In this document: positions 1-5,922 of the stretch, in pieces | Numbering within the stretch: the first letter of the stretch is position 1 | Layout of the letters: each line of letters begins with the position of its first letter | Assembly: GCA_013003255.1 (NCBI GenBank) | Contig: JABDJZ010000111.1 | Span: 1-6,029 of the forward strand | DNA from: Rhodothermales bacterium | Lineage (GTDB): Bacteria; Bacteroidota; Rhodothermia; Rhodothermales; UBA10348 | Reading direction: 5' to 3' | Length of the DNA: 6,029 nucleotides | Notes under the pieces: generated by a model | Databases searched by the model: none | Told to the model about the DNA's origin: nothing | Seen by the model: the letters and a program-made list of their open reading frames with translations, nothing else | Made by a program: the position numbers and the translations under genes

Positions 1-858
1 CACGAACAGTACGTCGCCACCCGGCAGGACGTCCAGTTCCATCGGTTCGTTCAGCGTGTCAGCCAGCACCGTCACCACAAACTCGTCGTCACGGGGCCGA
101 ACCGTTGCCGCACTGTAGTCACGTGCCCCGGGTTCTCCAATGGCCCACACCAGCCCGCCTCGGACATGCTCCACGAAGAGCGGGTCCTCGTAGGACTCCT
201 CGGTGTGTCCCAGGGCCGTATAAAAGGAGCGACCGCCGTCGAATTCGTGGTACCACGCGATTTCGCGGCGACTGTTCACAGGACCCTGCTCTGGGGTCTT
301 GTACGAGAACTCGTCCACCGTGAGCAGGGTGTTTCTGAACCCGTTGGTGGAGCGGATGTCGTACCACTCGTCCACCTTGTCCCACGTGGCCGGCAGGTGG
401 CTGGTCGCCCCGAACGTCGAGTCCACCACCGTGATGGTGCCCTCTGGTGTTCCCGGCGGATGCCCGGTGAAATACCCTCCGACCAGTCGGCCGTACCAGG
501 GCCAGTCATACTCGGTGTCCGAGGCCGAATGAATGCCTACATATCCTCCTCCGGCCTGGATGAAGCGCTCCATCTCGCGCTGGCCGGCGGCCCCGAGCAC
601 GTCCTGGGTAGTGAGCAGGAAGACCACGGCATCTTTCTGCTGCAAAGCGCCGCTTGCGAACACCGTAGAGTCCTCCGTGATTTCCAGATTCCATCCTTCT
701 TCGGCGGCCAGCCGGCGCATCATATCCTGACCGGCCTCAATGGCACTGTGCCGATAGCCGTTGGTCTTTGAGAAGACCAGAACCTCCGAAGTCGGTGGCG
801 CGCAACCACTGACCAATACGGTCGAAAATGCCAGAAGAAAGAGGTACCGTCGGGACAT
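1..858 (-). CDS. ThuA-domain lipoprotein, probably fused to a sorbosone dehydrogenase-like domain (3' end outside window)
   Basis: An open frame of 286 codons runs from ATG at 858 to the window edge without a stop. Residues 1-19 form a lipoprotein signal: basic start (MSRR), hydrophobic stretch, then a VSG|C lipobox with Cys19, so the mature protein should be lipid-anchored in the envelope. Residues about 25-243 are a ThuA (trehalose utilisation-like) domain. Visible family motifs are VLVFSKTNGYRHSAI (26-40), GGGYVGIHSASDTE (103-116), GRLVGGYFTGHP (123-134), WYDIRS (165-170), EIAWYHEFDGGRSFYTALGH (199-218) and GGLVWAIGE (234-242). After the ThuA domain, residues 259-286 (EFVVTVLADTLNEPMELDVL and onward) resemble the first strands of the PQQ/sorbosone-dehydrogenase beta-propeller that follows ThuA in many large envelope proteins of this type. 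The enzymatic role is inferred, probably sugar oxidation or carbohydrate metabolism; no ThuA activity can be assigned from sequence. No Shine-Dalgarno sequence precedes the start. The ThuA call is firm; the fusion is likely. Confidence 0.9.
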   Translation of the reverse strand, partial: MSRRYLFLLAFSTVLVSGCAPPTSEVLVFSKTNGYRHSAIEAGQDMMRRLAAEEGWNLEITEDSTVFASGALQQKDAVVFLLTTQDVLGAAGQREMERFIQAGGGYVGIHSASDTEYDWPWYGRLVGGYFTGHPPGTPEGTITVVDSTFGATSHLPATWDKVDEWYDIRSTNGFRNTLLTVDEFSYKTPEQGPVNSRREIAWYHEFDGGRSFYTALGHTEESYEDPLFVEHVRGGLVWAIGEPGARDYSAATVRPRDDEFVVTVLADTLNEPMELDVLPGGDVLFV

Positions 859-870
859 GCTGCTTGGAGG

Positions 871-902
871 TTTGGAACCCAAGGATACGCCTCATATCTA
901 CT
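871..902 (+). promoter_or_regulatory. Weak candidate promoter for the DUF4230 gene
   Basis: TTTG (871-874) is followed after 20 nt by TATCTACT (895-902). Read as a sigma70-type promoter, TTGGAA (872-877) and TATCTA (895-900) are 17 bp apart. The downstream element is a poor match to either consensus. If it is real, transcription would start at or just after the ATG at 906. That would give a leaderless mRNA, or shift the start to the in-frame ATG at 927. It overlaps the candidate promoter of the divergent lipoprotein gene, so the two could compete. Confidence 0.22.
880..887 (-). promoter_or_regulatory. Candidate -7 promoter box (TATCCTTG) for the ThuA lipoprotein gene
   Basis: On the minus strand TATCCTTG matches five of the six fixed positions of the Bacteroidota primary-sigma box TAnnTTTG. 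It ends 21 nt before the ATG at 858, which predicts a leader of about 15 nt. No convincing -33 TTTG element is present. The box lies inside the 47-bp divergent gap shared with the DUF4230 gene. The call rests mainly on the matching box and offset upstream of the tricorn gene. Confidence 0.35.
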
Positions 903-905
903 CTC

Positions 906-1565
906 ATGCGCACCACTCGGGCCATCATGTATGCGATTGTGGCCGTCTCGGTTCTGGCCGGGATCGTGGTGATCGTGCTTGCCGTCCTTCGCCCCTCGGT
1001 CACGGAGTCCGAGGTCAGGACCGTAGTAGTCGACACTTTCCTCCGGGAGCAGCCCGAGTCCTTCCTGATCACAGGCACAATCACCTTTACCACGTCGGTC
1101 ATTTCCGAGTCGTCCAAGCGACTGCTACCCGGCGTGCTGAACCTGGATCTGGGTACCACGGTGGCGACGGTCCGAGCCCCGGGGCGGGCGGCCTACGGTT
1201 TTGATGCAAGCGTGCTGTCCGGCGAGGACATACGCCTGTCCGGAGACACGGTGTTCGTGCGATTGCCGGCGCTCGAGGTGTTTGCCGTGGAGCCTGACCT
1301 TGAGCAGTTGGAGGAGCAGGTGGATGTCGGTTGGGCACGCATGTACAGGTCCAGCGGGCAGGCCCAGTCACTGGCAGCGCTGCGCCAACTCCAACCGGCC
1401 ATGCGCCAACGGGCCAGGGAGTTCCTGGCGACGTCCGACTACCCGCACGAGAACACCCGTCGCGCCGTTGAACGCATGCTCGGCCCGGCACTTCGCGCTA
1501 CGGGTATTGTTGATCCCGTCATTGTGATCGATGTCCGGCCGACCATCGTTACGCCGCTCGGGTAG
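906..1565 (+). CDS. Membrane-anchored DUF4230 family protein
   Basis: The protein has 219 residues and its function is unknown. Residues about 8-28 form one hydrophobic transmembrane helix preceded by basic residues (MRTTR), so the rest probably faces the periplasm. Residues about 36-205 fit the DUF4230 pattern: a strand-rich half (TGTITFTTSVISESS, 56-70), the core AYGFDASVLSGEDIRLSGDT (96-115) leading into VFVRLPALEVF (116-126), then a helical half rich in Arg and Glu that ends with GIVDPVIVIDVRP (200-212). DUF4230 is a recognised family without an assigned biochemical role. The frame is open back to 828, but that start would overlap the divergent lipoprotein gene, so ATG 906 is preferred. 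ATG 927 (residue 8) is also possible, because no ribosome binding site decides between them. The stop codon abuts the stop of the convergent protease gene. Confidence 0.85.
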   Translation: MRTTRAIMYAIVAVSVLAGIVVIVLAVLRPSVTESEVRTVVVDTFLREQPESFLITGTITFTTSVISESSKRLLPGVLNLDLGTTVATVRAPGRAAYGFDASVLSGEDIRLSGDTVFVRLPALEVFAVEPDLEQLEEQVDVGWARMYRSSGQAQSLAALRQLQPAMRQRAREFLATSDYPHENTRRAVERMLGPALRATGIVDPVIVIDVRPTIVTPLG

Positions 1566-4500
1566 CTAGTATCGGCTGCGCCAGGGCGTCGGGAATCCTT
1601 CGCCAGGCACCACAATCGGGTAGGGTGGTGGGGGCGGCATCCCCCGCGGATCGGTGCGAATGAGCTCCTGCAGATGGGCAATCGCCGCCTCCAGCTGCGC
1701 ATCTCTGCCGTCGAAGGTGGCACGGGGCAGGTTGTCCACGACGATGTCCGGCTCCAGGCCCCAGCCTTCGAGCAGCCACTCACCCTCTGCGCCGTAGACG
1801 CCGGCCTCGGATGCCCGAACCACGCCTGAGTCTACCTGCCGGTTGGATCCCGAAAGCCATATCTCACCACCCCAGGTCCTCGTTCCGATCACTGTACCCA
1901 GGCCGAGTCTGCGAAAGCCATCGGCCACGGCCTCTCCATCGGAGGCACTGCGTTCGTCCACCAGCATCACCATGTGACCGTGGAAGGCGTAGTGCATGTT
2001 CCAGAAGGGGCCACCGCTACGACCCTGGAAATACATCCACGGCCGACGCACCAGGTCCTGGAGAATCCAGGAATCGATGTTGCCGCCGTTGTTGTGGCGG
2101 AAGTCCAGGATCAGGCCAGCCCGGTTAAACACCGGGTAGAAATCCCGAGTCCACTCGGCGATGTTGGAGGAGCCCATCGCCCGCAGGTGGACGTAGCCTA
2201 TCTGGCCATCTCCGTCCTCCTCCGTCTGCAGCCTCCGGGTGTACTCCCAATCGTCATAGCGGAGATCACGCTCCTCCCCGATGCTGACCGCCTCCACGAT
2301 CACGTCCCGGGTCGAATCACCTTCCATGACGCGGAGCCGAACGGGCTGGCCGGCTTTGCCTCTCAGAAAGACGCCCAGATCGGGGGCGCCGGCAGTGGAC
2401 TCGCCATCAACCATGGTGATCACCGCGCCCGGACCCACTCCTACGTCCAACCGTGCCAACGGGGCCCGCTCACCCGGCAGGTCCGGGTCCGTCCGATAGA
2501 CGTGTGTAACCCGGAAGCCGCTCTCCACACGCTCATACATGCCCCCGAGCGACGCCGGCTGAATGTCGTCATTGCCCTCGCGCACCTCGCCGGACCGTGC
2601 GTTGGAGTGCATCAGGGACAGGTGCGAAATCATCTGGGCCTGGATGTCGGTCAACTCCTCCCTGGATGTCACGCGTTCGACCAGGGGTTCGTACTGGGCC
2701 CGCACGGCCTCCCAGTTGACGCCATGCATGTTGGGATCCCAGAAATAGTCGCGGTGGAGACGCCACGCGTCCACAAACATCTGTTGCCACTCCGCCGGCG
2801 GATCGACGGGGATCTTCCAGGACGACAGATCCACCTTGCCCTTGTCGAGGTCTGCCTTGGCCCCCGAAGATGCCGGAATGACCGCAAGCGTGGACCCTCT
2901 TCTCACCAGAATGCTCGATCCGTCGGCACTGAGGTCGTAGCCCGAGACACCCTCAACCAGGACAACCGGCTTGGCTTCCGGCTCCAGATCGACGGCCACC
3001 AGATTCCAACCGGAATCCTGGGAGAGGTAAAACAGTCGCTTGTCATTGGATGAGAGCGCCGCGTAATTGCCGCGCGGGACTGGAGCCTCGTGGACACTCT
3101 CGGTCAGGCTGAAGGTCGTCGGACGCTCCGTCGAATCAGGTTTGACATCTGTTTCGGTCGGTACCCGAAACGCCCACCGAGCCCCTTCCTTGATTGGGAT
3201 CGCATAGATGCGGGTCTGGTTCTCGAAGTGTGGCGCCGGCGCGCGCGCCCCCCAGGGACTGCCCACAGACGAGGTGAGGGTCCGATCCGAGAGGAAATAC
3301 AGCCAGTCCCCTTTCTTCCCGAAAGCTGGGGCGTAGTCCTCATAGCGATGCGTGGTCACCTCGGTAGTCCGGTTCTCGGCCACGTCGTGCACGTATAGCG
3401 TGGCCATCCGGTTCACGAGAGCGTTTTCGAAGGCCACGTACCGACTGTCCGAAGACCACGCCGGGCTCGGACCCTGTCCTGTCCAGATCGGTGAGGGTTC
3501 GCCAATCCTCCGCGACGTGCCTTTTTCCAGATTCAGCAGCCAGAGATTTCGATCGTAATCCGGGTGGACCAGCCACTTCCCATCGGGCGATGGAACGCCG
3601 TCCTGCTTCAGGTGCGCCATCCCACTCGAAATTTGGGAGGGAACCCCGATGCCATCGACCGGCAGGCGCCACCACTCCAACTCGCCCGAGGCATCGGAAA
3701 TGCCCAGCAGGTGGGTACCGTCAGGCGCAAAACGGGCCGAACGGAATCGGACGCCCGAGTCCCTGGACACGTGCACAAGCCGGCCTTCTTCCCCGGCCGG
3801 GGCCACGAATACCTCGCCCCGCGCGGCCAACGCTACACGCTTGCCATCAGGCGAAACACTCCACGACGAGAGGTGCTGCATGGGCTCCTGCTCCCAGGTT
3901 TCGCGCCGTTGGTCAAAGTCCGAAACCAGGGATATCGGAATTCTGGCCTCCTGGCCGGTGGAAAGGTCCAGGTGATACAGGTCCCCGCCCAGCCGGTAGA
4001 CCAGGTTGTCTCCGTGGAGCGTGTGCTCCTGGATGTCCCAGTCCATGTGATCCGTGTGGCGCTGGAAGTCCGAGCCATCCATGTGCATCGACCAGACATT
4101 CATCCCCTTCCCCCCGCGGTCCGAAAGAAAGTAGACGCGGTCCCCGTGTGGTCGTGGCAGCTTGGTGGTTCCTGGCCAGTCCGTGACCACCAACTCGGCC
4201 TCTGCATCGTCCGGGTGCCATTTCCAAAGCGTCTGTGCCGTGCCCCCCTTGTACCAGCGTGAGTTGCTTGCCTGTCTGGGCATGCGAACAAACCACAGCG
4301 TGCCATCCTCGGCATAAACACCATCAGCAGCTTGATTCAGCGGGACACGCGATCGATCCCAGGTCTCGGGGTTGATCGTGGCCAACCTGAAGTCGGGCAG
4401 CGTCGAATAGCGCGGCGTCATGTAGACCACCCCTGCGTCCTCGCTCCAGGAGACGGGTCGAGATCCGCCTCCGTCCCAGGTAAGTCGCGTCGGCGCTCCA

Positions 4501-4781
4501 CCTGCTACCGGCATCACGTACAGTTCGTCCTCGCCCTCGTAGGCTCCATAAAAGGCCACCTGGGACCCATCCGGACTCATCACGGGGTAGCGTTCCTGGC
4601 CCGGGTGCGTGGTCAAGCGGACCGCGTCGCCTCCCGAAAGATCAGTACGCCACAGGTCGCCCTCCGCCGAGAAGACCAACGTAGTGCCGTGTAGTGCCGG
4701 GAAGCGGTAGTAGCCCGTGCGCTGGGCCATTGCAGGAATCGCCGTGAGGATGGCGATTAGGAGAAGGAATGGTCGTTTCAA
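1566..4781 (-). CDS. Exported tricorn protease homolog (peptidase family S41)
   Basis: A complete 1071-residue protein, the length class of archaeal tricorn protease. Residues 1-19 are a Sec signal peptide (MKRPF, hydrophobic core, AMA|Q), which implies export. Residues about 24-290 and 300-650 are two beta-propeller regions with PD40-like repeats (YPVMSPDGSQVAFY, 65-78; WSVSPDGKRVALA, 307-319; FAPDGTHLLG, 351-360). A helical C1 domain follows (DAWRLHRDYFWDPNMHGVNW, 671-690), then PDZ (about 745-835) and the S41 catalytic domain (about 840-1040). By comparison with the Thermoplasma enzyme (Ser965, His746, Glu1023), the catalytic set is Ser947 (ASDGE), His725 (LMHS) and Glu1005 (LLEGWG). The Ser-Glu spacing of 58 is the same. 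The archaeal Ser745 position is Met724. Role inferred: processing peptides in the periplasm. The start is TTG: an in-frame TGA lies eight codons upstream, and only TTG yields the signal peptide. The C-terminal tail is Pro-rich (MPPPPPYP, 1048-1055). Confidence 0.95.
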   Translation of the reverse strand: MKRPFLLLIAILTAIPAMAQRTGYYRFPALHGTTLVFSAEGDLWRTDLSGGDAVRLTTHPGQERYPVMSPDGSQVAFYGAYEGEDELYVMPVAGGAPTRLTWDGGGSRPVSWSEDAGVVYMTPRYSTLPDFRLATINPETWDRSRVPLNQAADGVYAEDGTLWFVRMPRQASNSRWYKGGTAQTLWKWHPDDAEAELVVTDWPGTTKLPRPHGDRVYFLSDRGGKGMNVWSMHMDGSDFQRHTDHMDWDIQEHTLHGDNLVYRLGGDLYHLDLSTGQEARIPISLVSDFDQRRETWEQEPMQHLSSWSVSPDGKRVALAARGEVFVAPAGEEGRLVHVSRDSGVRFRSARFAPDGTHLLGISDASGELEWWRLPVDGIGVPSQISSGMAHLKQDGVPSPDGKWLVHPDYDRNLWLLNLEKGTSRRIGEPSPIWTGQGPSPAWSSDSRYVAFENALVNRMATLYVHDVAENRTTEVTTHRYEDYAPAFGKKGDWLYFLSDRTLTSSVGSPWGARAPAPHFENQTRIYAIPIKEGARWAFRVPTETDVKPDSTERPTTFSLTESVHEAPVPRGNYAALSSNDKRLFYLSQDSGWNLVAVDLEPEAKPVVLVEGVSGYDLSADGSSILVRRGSTLAVIPASSGAKADLDKGKVDLSSWKIPVDPPAEWQQMFVDAWRLHRDYFWDPNMHGVNWEAVRAQYEPLVERVTSREELTDIQAQMISHLSLMHSNARSGEVREGNDDIQPASLGGMYERVESGFRVTHVYRTDPDLPGERAPLARLDVGVGPGAVITMVDGESTAGAPDLGVFLRGKAGQPVRLRVMEGDSTRDVIVEAVSIGEERDLRYDDWEYTRRLQTEEDGDGQIGYVHLRAMGSSNIAEWTRDFYPVFNRAGLILDFRHNNGGNIDSWILQDLVRRPWMYFQGRSGGPFWNMHYAFHGHMVMLVDERSASDGEAVADGFRRLGLGTVIGTRTWGGEIWLSGSNRQVDSGVVRASEAGVYGAEGEWLLEGWGLEPDIVVDNLPRATFDGRDAQLEAAIAHLQELIRTDPRGMPPPPPYPIVVPGEGFPTPWRSRY

Positions 4782-4803
4782 GGCTCCGATGGCTGATTCA
4801 CCT

Positions 4804-4811
4804 CAAAGGTA
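4804..4811 (-). promoter_or_regulatory. Candidate -7 promoter box (TACCTTTG) of the tricorn gene
   Basis: Minus-strand TACCTTTG matches all six fixed positions of the Bacteroidota box TAnnTTTG. It ends 22 nt before the TTG start codon, which predicts a leader of about 15-18 nt. A GGAG lies only 2 nt before the TTG, too close for a normal ribosome binding site. No clear TTTG element is seen about 20 nt upstream. The box overlaps a short inverted repeat, AAAGG (4805-4809) and CCTTT (4816-4820), which could serve as an operator. Confidence 0.45.
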
Positions 4812-4831
4812 GTCGCCTTTCGTGATCCGTT

Positions 4832-4847
4832 CCGGTAGAAATACCGG
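4832..4847. repeat. Perfect 6-bp inverted repeat CCGGTA-GAAA-TACCGG upstream of the tricorn promoter
   Basis: The arms 4832-4837 and 4842-4847 are exact complements around a 4-nt centre. As DNA the site would lie about 35-50 bp upstream of the predicted tricorn transcription start, a usual place for an activator or repressor. As plus-strand RNA it would form a hairpin with a GAAA (GNRA-type) loop. No T-run follows on either strand, so it is not a terminator. A repeat this short can arise by chance. Confidence 0.4.
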
Positions 4848-4869
4848 CCCATCCCGGGGAGTTCACTGG

Positions 4870-4898
4870 TAGACGAATCTGCCTCCTATCCCGATACT
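4870..4898 (+). promoter_or_regulatory. Candidate promoter of the plus-strand small RNA
   Basis: TAGACG (4870-4875) and GATACT (4893-4898) each match four of six positions of the sigma70 consensus and are 17 bp apart. Transcription would then start near 4904-4906, at the foot of the first hairpin of the proposed RNA. The same stretch contains TACTTCTA (4895-4902), a four-of-six match to the Bacteroidota TAnnTTTG box, which predicts nearly the same start. Neither match is strong alone; the placement is what makes it worth noting. Confidence 0.3.
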
Positions 4899-4903
4899 TC
4901 TAT

Positions 4904-4993
4904 GGACATCGCGTGGGTCGGCGCCTAACGGCCCCCATGTCCGTTTGGGTTGCCGTGTTGTTCAGGGGACAGCGCGGCAGCCCTTTTTTTTTT
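4904..4993 (+). ncRNA. Putative small structured RNA, about 90 nt, family not recognised
   Basis: The plus strand folds into two adjacent stem-loops ending in a U-run. The first has an outer stem 4902-4909 with 4937-4944 (AUGGACAU with AUGUCCGU, one G-U pair) and an inner stem GGGUCG (4915-4920) with CGGCCC (4929-4934), also one G-U pair, around an 8-nt loop. The second is the 14-bp terminator hairpin 4947-4983. G-U pairs in both become A-C mismatches on the minus strand, so the structure belongs to plus-strand RNA. No plus-strand protein gene lies upstream; tricorn diverges from here. The 5' end is inferred from a promoter-like sequence and could lie further upstream. It does not resemble tRNA, SRP RNA, tmRNA or a typical 6S rod. 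It may act as a trans-acting small RNA or as antisense to the response regulator's 3' read-through transcript. Confidence 0.5.
4947..4993 (+). terminator. Strong intrinsic terminator: 14-bp hairpin plus T10
   Basis: GGGTTGCCGTGTTG (4947-4960) pairs along its whole length with CAGCGCGGCAGCCC (4970-4983), giving 11 Watson-Crick and 3 G-U pairs around a 9-nt loop. Ten T residues follow directly (4984-4993). On the minus strand the stem would have three A-C mismatches and no U-run after it, so it works for plus-strand transcripts only. It would also stop plus-strand transcription from entering the response regulator gene as antisense. Confidence 0.88.
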
Positions 4994-5093
4994 GGCGTGC
5001 GGTTGCGCCGGGACCTCGCTCAGTGGGCCGCCCGCAGCCGCGCCTTCCTCAGCCGACTGCCTTCGCGGGCCAGACTTCCAGCTGCGCTCCCGG

Positions 5094-5741
5094 TCAGGGA
5101 TCCAGCACGCCGATCCGAACCACATAGCGAATCAACTCAGCGAGACTGTTCATCCCAAGGCGATCCATGATCTGGGACCGGTGCCACTCGACCGTCTTGG
5201 GACTCAGGTGCAGCACCTCAGCGATCTCGTTGGTGGTCTTGCCGTCAGCCACCAGGGTGATGATCTCACGCTGACGGTCCGAAAGCTGGTCATACCGGGA
5301 CCCGGACTCGGGATCCGAAAGGAGGCGCGTCACAATCTGACGCGAGATCTTGGTCGACAGGTACATGTCCCCGCCCGCCACTGCACGCAGGGCCTCCTTG
5401 AGCTCCACCGCGGTGGCATCCTTGGTCACGTAGCCCTGCACACCGGCACGCAGCGCACGAAGCACCCAGTCCTCGGTCTTGTGCATGGAAAGGGCGATGG
5501 TCCGGACCTCCGGGTAGTCCTTCTTGATCCGGGCGGCGGCATCGGTCCCCGACATCCCCGGCATGGAGATGTCCAGGACAGCAATGTCCGGCTTCAGGTC
5601 CCGGACCAGGTCCAGCAGATCGAGGCCGTTCTCCGCCTCCCCGACCACGTCAAACTCCGACATGGAACGGATGAGGGCCGAGATGCCGGCGCGCATCATC
5701 CCGTGGTCATCCGCCAGGACTATTCTGAGTGGTCCGTTCAT
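5094..5741 (-). CDS. NarL/FixJ-type DNA-binding response regulator
   Basis: The complete protein has 215 residues, the usual length for the family. Residues 4-120 are the receiver domain: acidic pair Asp11-Asp12, phosphoacceptor Asp57 in PDIAVLDISMPGMSG (51-65), switch residue Ser85, and Tyr104 with Lys107 in GYVTKDA (103-109). Residues about 150-212 are a LuxR-type helix-turn-helix (LSDRQREIITLVADGKTTNE, 153-172; LSPKTVEWHRSQIMDRLG, 179-196). Phosphorylation by a sensor kinase should promote DNA binding and transcriptional control. All key residues are present. No kinase gene is in the window, so the partner and signal are unknown. The ATG at 5741 is the only plausible start: upstream codons in frame contain no ATG, GTG or TTG nearby. 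A GGGAGG lies 14 nt upstream, further than a normal ribosome binding site. Its targets may include the divergent gene starting near 5953, because many such regulators act on neighbours; that is inference. Confidence 0.95.
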   Translation of the reverse strand: MNGPLRIVLADDHGMMRAGISALIRSMSEFDVVGEAENGLDLLDLVRDLKPDIAVLDISMPGMSGTDAAARIKKDYPEVRTIALSMHKTEDWVLRALRAGVQGYVTKDATAVELKEALRAVAGGDMYLSTKISRQIVTRLLSDPESGSRYDQLSDRQREIITLVADGKTTNEIAEVLHLSPKTVEWHRSQIMDRLGMNSLAELIRYVVRIGVLDP

Positions 5742-5836
5742 CCAGTTGCGTGATCCCTCCCGGGATTGATGTGGCTCCGGCTTCCCTCAGCTGGTCGCCG
5801 ACTTTGCGGGCAACTCTGGAAACAGGGCTAAACCGT

Positions 5837-5842
5837 AAGATA
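5837..5842 (-). promoter_or_regulatory. Candidate -10 (TATCTT) for the response regulator gene
   Basis: The minus strand reads CCCTATCTTAC here, with TATCTT at 5842-5837. It would start transcription near 5830 and give a leader of about 88 nt. No recognisable -35 or -33 element is seen at the proper distance. The same CCCTATCTT occurs on the plus strand at 5920-5928 before the divergent gene, which is the main reason to list it. Confidence 0.25.
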
Positions 5843-5880
5843 GGGTCTGAAACACGATTCTGAGCGCCGTTAGCCCGGCA

Positions 5881-5918
5881 CCGGGGTCTGCCCCGGGAAC
5901 GTCCGGGGACTTCCCCAG
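5881..5918. repeat. Tandem GC-rich palindromes, candidate operators
   Basis: CCGGGG-TCTG-CCCCGG (5881-5896) is a perfect 6-bp inverted repeat with a 4-nt centre. CCGGGG-ACTT-CCCC-AG (5903-5918) repeats the layout with a perfect 4-bp core. The centres are 22 bp apart, two helical turns, so two dimers could bind on the same DNA face. The second copy ends 4 bp before the candidate promoter box at 5923 and covers the -35 position, as expected for a repressor or a promoter-proximal activator. Which protein binds is unknown. Confidence 0.45.
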
Positions 5919-5922
5919 GCCC

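Larger units (their letters stand above)
4782..5093. other. 312-bp non-coding gap between the tricorn and response regulator genes
   Basis: No open frame here looks like a gene on either strand. The part next to tricorn (4782-4850) holds its candidate promoter and two short inverted repeats. The centre (about 4870-4993) holds a plus-strand promoter-like sequence, two hairpins and a T10 tract, interpreted as a small RNA gene. The part 4994-5093, just past the response regulator stop, is GC-rich and shows no further convincing element. In particular, no terminator with a T-run is seen for the minus-strand response regulator transcript, which may therefore continue towards tricorn. Confidence 0.6.

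Noticed and set aside
828..905. Longer N-terminus for the DUF4230 protein, starting at ATG 828.
   Set aside because: It would overlap the start of the divergent lipoprotein gene by 31 bp, and it adds 26 residues without signal-peptide or domain features before a natural MRTTR-transmembrane start.
1608..1630. Inverted repeat CACCAC-N11-GTGGTG just past the DUF4230 stop, a possible terminator.
   Set aside because: The loop is long, the stem has six pairs and no T-run follows on either strand. The bases encode the Pro-rich tail of the tricorn protein, which explains their composition.
1974..3053. Plus-strand open frame of 359 codons opposite the tricorn gene.
   Set aside because: The minus strand encodes a recognisable tricorn protease with all domains in order. 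The plus-strand translation shows no motif, signal or domain and follows the codon pattern of its antisense partner.
4984..4993. T10 tract as a mere homopolymer or sequencing artefact.
   Set aside because: It directly follows a perfect 14-bp stem, the exact place expected in an intrinsic terminator, so function is the better explanation. The exact T count may still be uncertain.
4950..5753. Long plus-strand open frame (267 codons) across the terminator and the response regulator.
   Set aside because: It begins inside the terminator hairpin, translates through the T10 tract and is antisense to a well-supported response regulator gene. It shows no family motif and is a shadow of high GC content.
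5745..5790. Minus-strand leader of the response regulator resembles part of the cobalamin riboswitch core (GGGAAGCCGG and, later, CGCAACTGG).
   Set aside because: The conserved GUG-AAUC part is absent, the B12 box (like AGACCUGCC) that should follow is not seen, and the 3' half of the aptamer would lie inside the coding region. The controlled gene is also not a cobalamin gene. Probably coincidence.
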